This document shows, piece after piece, positions 4,789 through 7,294 of a stretch of DNA of 7,294 nt (position 1 is the first letter of the stretch; each line of letters opens with the position of its first letter). Below the pieces are notes generated by a model that saw nothing but the letters and a program-made list of their open reading frames with translations, did not search any database and was not told the origin of the DNA. The stretch spans positions 1 through 7,294 of the forward strand of contig JAENZU010000168.1 in assembly GCA_016841125.1 (NCBI GenBank), in the 5' to 3' direction. This DNA is from Melioribacter sp. Its GTDB lineage: Bacteria > Bacteroidota > Ignavibacteria > Ignavibacteriales > Melioribacteraceae. The position numbers and the translations under genes were made by a program.

Positions 4789-6918
4789 GTGTTTAACCTC
4801 ACGAATGATTTGAACGCCGGCAACAAAGCGTCAGCCGGATTTTCAATTCCAGCACTCAAATTAATTTTACTTGTATTAGTTTTAACCGGCACCATTCAGA
4901 CCTCAGCGCAAAATTTTTTTCCACTTCAGGCTGACAATAAGTATATAACCGAAACTGAAAAACATTCACACGGGTATGATCATCCTGATAATTCATGGAA
5001 TTATTACGAATATTTTTATGACAGCACGTATGTCAATGATTCAATTTCGTTTAATAATCTGATCTATTATAAGCATGGTGAATATTATTATTACTTAGAT
5101 GATGCAACCAACAAACTCTATATCAAAATTGGAAATGAATCAAAACTGGCGGTGGATTTTGCGGCATCTGCCGGTCCATCAGATACACTTTACTTCAATA
5201 ATGAGCCAAGAGAATATGAAAATAGCGGTGTCTATATCGACACTGCATTTGGAGAAGAACGGCAGTTTTATAAAATTTCCAAAACTATTGTTATAACACA
5301 ACCCCCCTTTGGTATTCCAAAAGAAAGATGGGTTTATGAATTTATTTTTATCGATGGAATAGGGCTTTACAAAGAAATTAAGAATTATCTCTATGATGAA
5401 TTTGATAGCTGGTGGAATTATGATTACACACATACCAATATGTTCAATTATGTTAATGGGAATTACTTTGTTGAAATGAGGGCGCTTAATGAAAAAAGCA
5501 TATCCCTTATCAATAACTCGAAAATTCTTCTTAACTGGAATTACCAATTTGTAAGAGATGGATTTAAAATTGAAAGAAGAAGAAGTGACGAAATTGATTT
5601 TTCTGTTTTAGAAGTAGTCCCGAAAAATGTAAAAGAATTTTATGACACCACAGTAACAGGAGGGTATACATATTATTATATCATTCGAGCAGTTAAGGGA
5701 AGATTTATTTCCCCAATAGTTAAAGTTTTGAAAGTAGTTACTCTTGAACCGCCGGAAATAACAAATGCCGACACTTCCATAGCAAGACGTGTTCAAATCA
5801 ATTGGAACTATATAGCGGATAGTCTAGATGGTTTCATTGTTGAAAGAAGAGCATACATCGATACATCCTCAAGCAACCCGGGCTGGGGGCTGTATTCAGT
5901 TTTAGATACGGTCAGCGGAGATCAAAGGTCATTTTTAGATACAAATGTAAATGAATTTAAATTATATATGTACAGAATGTACGCGTATATGGATACTCTT
6001 ATCTCACTATCATCCGGTCAATTAATAGTGGAACCGAAGCATCCCCCAGATCATCCGCCGCAAAATTTGATTTGCAGTGTGACAACCGACGAGATTGTAA
6101 AACTAGAATGGGAAAATATTAATACATGGGAAACTTACACAGTTATTGAAAGACGAATAAATGATTCGCTTCATACATTTGAGGTAATTGACATACTTGA
6201 GAATAGTGATACAATATTCTATGATCAACAATTTGACGAAAAACAGCAGTATCAATACAGAGTGAAATTCATAAATCAGCATGGTGCTTCCGGCTACTCT
6301 AATTTAGTGGAGATTACCTCGCCGGTGTTTAATCCAATTAACGCTCCAATAAATGTTACAGGATTGCAGCTTCCCAATAAAAATGTCGAGATAAAGTGGG
6401 AAGATATGTCTTCTAATGAAAGCGGATTCCAGATTGATTTTTTTGATCCCGCAACCGGCTGGGTGAATTTAAAAGAGACGGAAATGAATGATACTGTGTA
6501 CGTGCAGAATTTGGTATTCTTAACAGGATTGGTTACATACCGCATTTATGCTTTTAATCCGCACGGAACATCTGATCACATAGAATTTACGGTAGATATT
6601 TTAACTAATATAAATGAAGATGAAGAACTGCCGAAAAATTTTGCTCTTTTTAACAACTATCCAAATCCATTCAATCCAACCACTAAAATAAAATTTGTCA
6701 TTCCTGCCGTAGAGACGGGGCATGCCCCGTCTTTACAAACGGAACTTAAAGTATTCGATCTTCTAGGCCGAGAAGTTGCAACGCTGATAAACAAAACAAT
6801 GCATGCAGGAAATTATGAAGTTGAATTTAACGGCAGCAATTTACCAAGCGGAATCTACATTTGTAATTTGCAATCCGGCAGTTATTCTGAAAGCATCAAA
6901 ATGGTATTGTTGAAGTAA
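4789..6918 (+). CDS. Secreted multi-Fn3 protein with T9SS type A sorting domain
   Basis: This 709-residue exported protein begins with a long polar stretch (1-24), then a signal-peptide core LILLVLVLTG (25-34), with likely cleavage after TSA40. Residues 41-230 are a Tyr/Asp/Asn-rich region that I do not recognise. Four fibronectin type III-like modules follow, at about 235-318, 321-416, 422-512 and 519-605. They are marked by repeated Trp strands (LNWNY 248, INWNY 337, LEWEN 439, IKWED 535) and, in the first three, an ERR motif about ten residues later. Residues 618-709 are a T9SS type A sorting domain (NYPNPFNPTT, VFDLLGREVATL, GIYICNL), which would carry the protein across the outer membrane and anchor or release it. 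The sorting domain is unusual in containing an extra VETGHAPSLQ segment (641-650) encoded by a palindromic repeat. GTG is the start, with a strong Shine-Dalgarno. A second exported protein gene follows after 15 bp. Adhesion or matrix function is inferred; no enzyme motif is seen. Confidence 0.85.
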   Translation: MFNLTNDLNAGNKASAGFSIPALKLILLVLVLTGTIQTSAQNFFPLQADNKYITETEKHSHGYDHPDNSWNYYEYFYDSTYVNDSISFNNLIYYKHGEYYYYLDDATNKLYIKIGNESKLAVDFAASAGPSDTLYFNNEPREYENSGVYIDTAFGEERQFYKISKTIVITQPPFGIPKERWVYEFIFIDGIGLYKEIKNYLYDEFDSWWNYDYTHTNMFNYVNGNYFVEMRALNEKSISLINNSKILLNWNYQFVRDGFKIERRRSDEIDFSVLEVVPKNVKEFYDTTVTGGYTYYYIIRAVKGRFISPIVKVLKVVTLEPPEITNADTSIARRVQINWNYIADSLDGFIVERRAYIDTSSSNPGWGLYSVLDTVSGDQRSFLDTNVNEFKLYMYRMYAYMDTLISLSSGQLIVEPKHPPDHPPQNLICSVTTDEIVKLEWENINTWETYTVIERRINDSLHTFEVIDILENSDTIFYDQQFDEKQQYQYRVKFINQHGASGYSNLVEITSPVFNPINAPINVTGLQLPNKNVEIKWEDMSSNESGFQIDFFDPATGWVNLKETEMNDTVYVQNLVFLTGLVTYRIYAFNPHGTSDHIEFTVDILTNINEDEELPKNFALFNNYPNPFNPTTKIKFVIPAVETGHAPSLQTELKVFDLLGREVATLINKTMHAGNYEVEFNGSNLPSGIYICNLQSGSYSESIKMVLLK
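6709..6736. repeat. 28-bp palindromic repeat inside a coding sequence
   Basis: Arm GTAGAGACGGGGCA (6709-6722) is directly followed by TGCCCCGTCTTTAC (6723-6736). The two arms are reverse complements at 13 of 14 positions; the exception would be a G-U pair in RNA. The palindrome begins exactly on a codon boundary and encodes VETGHAPSL plus one base of the next codon, in the linker between two strands of the T9SS sorting domain. Its GAGACGnnGCATGCnnCGTCTC style resembles the small dispersed palindromes of cyanobacteria and some Bacteroidota; that family link is from memory. Confidence 0.8.
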
Positions 6919-6933
6919 ATGGGATCTACTAAA

Positions 6934-7294
6934 ATGAAAATATCATTGATTATTTATTTATCGTTGCTTATTTCAGTTTTGCAAGCTCAAGTTACTTGGG
7001 AAAAGATTTTCGAAAAGAAGAATATTGCGAAGGTTGAAAATTTATTTACTAATGATAAAAATGAGATACTTGTTATTCCCACCGGTTCACTCTACTCGTA
7101 TTTATCAACAGATTACGGAGACTCATGGTCTTCTCATTACGTAACCGAAAATCCGATTTATATAAAAAGTATCAGTGCATTCAATAATTATATTGTATTC
7201 AATGACTACTACAATGACACTCATTTTTCATCTGATTTTGGCAGAACTTGGAATAAACTAACCGCATTTGATTCATTGTCAAATCCACAAACTT
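6934..7294 (+). CDS. Secreted Asp-box (BNR) repeat protein, N-terminal part
   Basis: An open frame runs from ATG 6934 to the window edge, 120 codons without a stop, so the C-terminus is missing. It opens with a clean signal peptide (MKISLIIYLSLLISVLQA, then QVTWEK). Two Asp-box motifs, S-T-D-Y-G-D-S-W and S-S-D-F-G-R-T-W, are spaced about 42 residues apart, as in sialidase/sortilin/Ycf48-type beta-propellers. These repeats are structural and do not show catalytic activity by themselves. An in-frame ATG at 6919, directly after the upstream stop, would add five residues; 6934 is preferred because it gives a normal signal peptide and has GGGAT nine bases upstream. It lies 15 bp after the Fn3 protein gene and is probably in the same operon. 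A T9SS sorting domain at the missing end is expected but unseen. Confidence 0.8.
   Translation, partial: MKISLIIYLSLLISVLQAQVTWEKIFEKKNIAKVENLFTNDKNEILVIPTGSLYSYLSTDYGDSWSSHYVTENPIYIKSISAFNNYIVFNDYYNDTHFSSDFGRTWNKLTAFDSLSNPQT

Noticed and set aside
5179..5547. Minus-strand ORF of 122 codons inside the secreted Fn3 protein gene
   Set aside because: It is antisense to a continuous, domain-rich plus-strand gene, with no ribosome binding site and no recognisable protein features.
6919..6933. ATG at 6919 as the start of the Asp-box protein
   Set aside because: It sits directly after the upstream stop with only a weak GAAG before it, and would put a non-standard MGSTK extension before a normal signal peptide beginning at 6934.

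Overview
The window looks like a piece of an AT-rich genome from the Bacteroidota/Chlorobiota side of the FCB group, most likely an Ignavibacteria-type organism. The strongest clue is the C-terminus of the 4789-6918 protein. It has a type IX secretion (T9SS) sorting domain with the wording usual in Ignavibacteria (NYPNPFNPTTKIKF ... VFDLLGREVATLIN ... SGIYICNL). The assignment is from family knowledge, not a database search.

Layout, left to right. (1) Positions 5-1340 hold two co-directional carotenoid genes: a CruF-type carotenoid 1',2'-hydratase and a CrtW-type beta-carotene ketolase. They are 10 bp apart, with the second gene's Shine-Dalgarno overlapping the first gene's stop. Together they would give a monocyclic, hydroxylated and ketolated gamma-carotene-type pigment. 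(2) Convergent to them, 1369-2529 on the minus strand encodes a soluble orphan sensor histidine kinase with a cysteine-rich PAS domain. A plausible sigma70-like promoter lies just upstream of it. (3) A 325-bp AT-rich divergent spacer separates the kinase from a 503-residue GlmU-like nucleotidyltransferase (2855-4366). Its uridylyltransferase half is well preserved, but its beta-helix half has lost the acetyltransferase signature. (4) A 422-bp non-coding region (4367-4788) contains a degenerate repeat and a large nested inverted repeat, which appears to be a palindromic repeat interrupted by an inverted copy of its own flank. (5) 4789-6918 encodes a secreted T9SS cargo protein with four Fn3-like domains. 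It is followed after 15 bp by the start of a second secreted protein with Asp-box (BNR) repeats, which runs off the window.

The two most unusual signals are both palindromes. One is a 28-bp near-perfect palindrome (6709-6736) sitting in frame inside the T9SS sorting domain, where it adds about ten residues to the protein. The other is the nested inverted repeat at 4484-4557. Both suggest a genome seeded with small palindromic elements, one of which has been absorbed into a protein. I see no CRISPR array, transposase, rRNA or tRNA, and no complete new multi-gene system.
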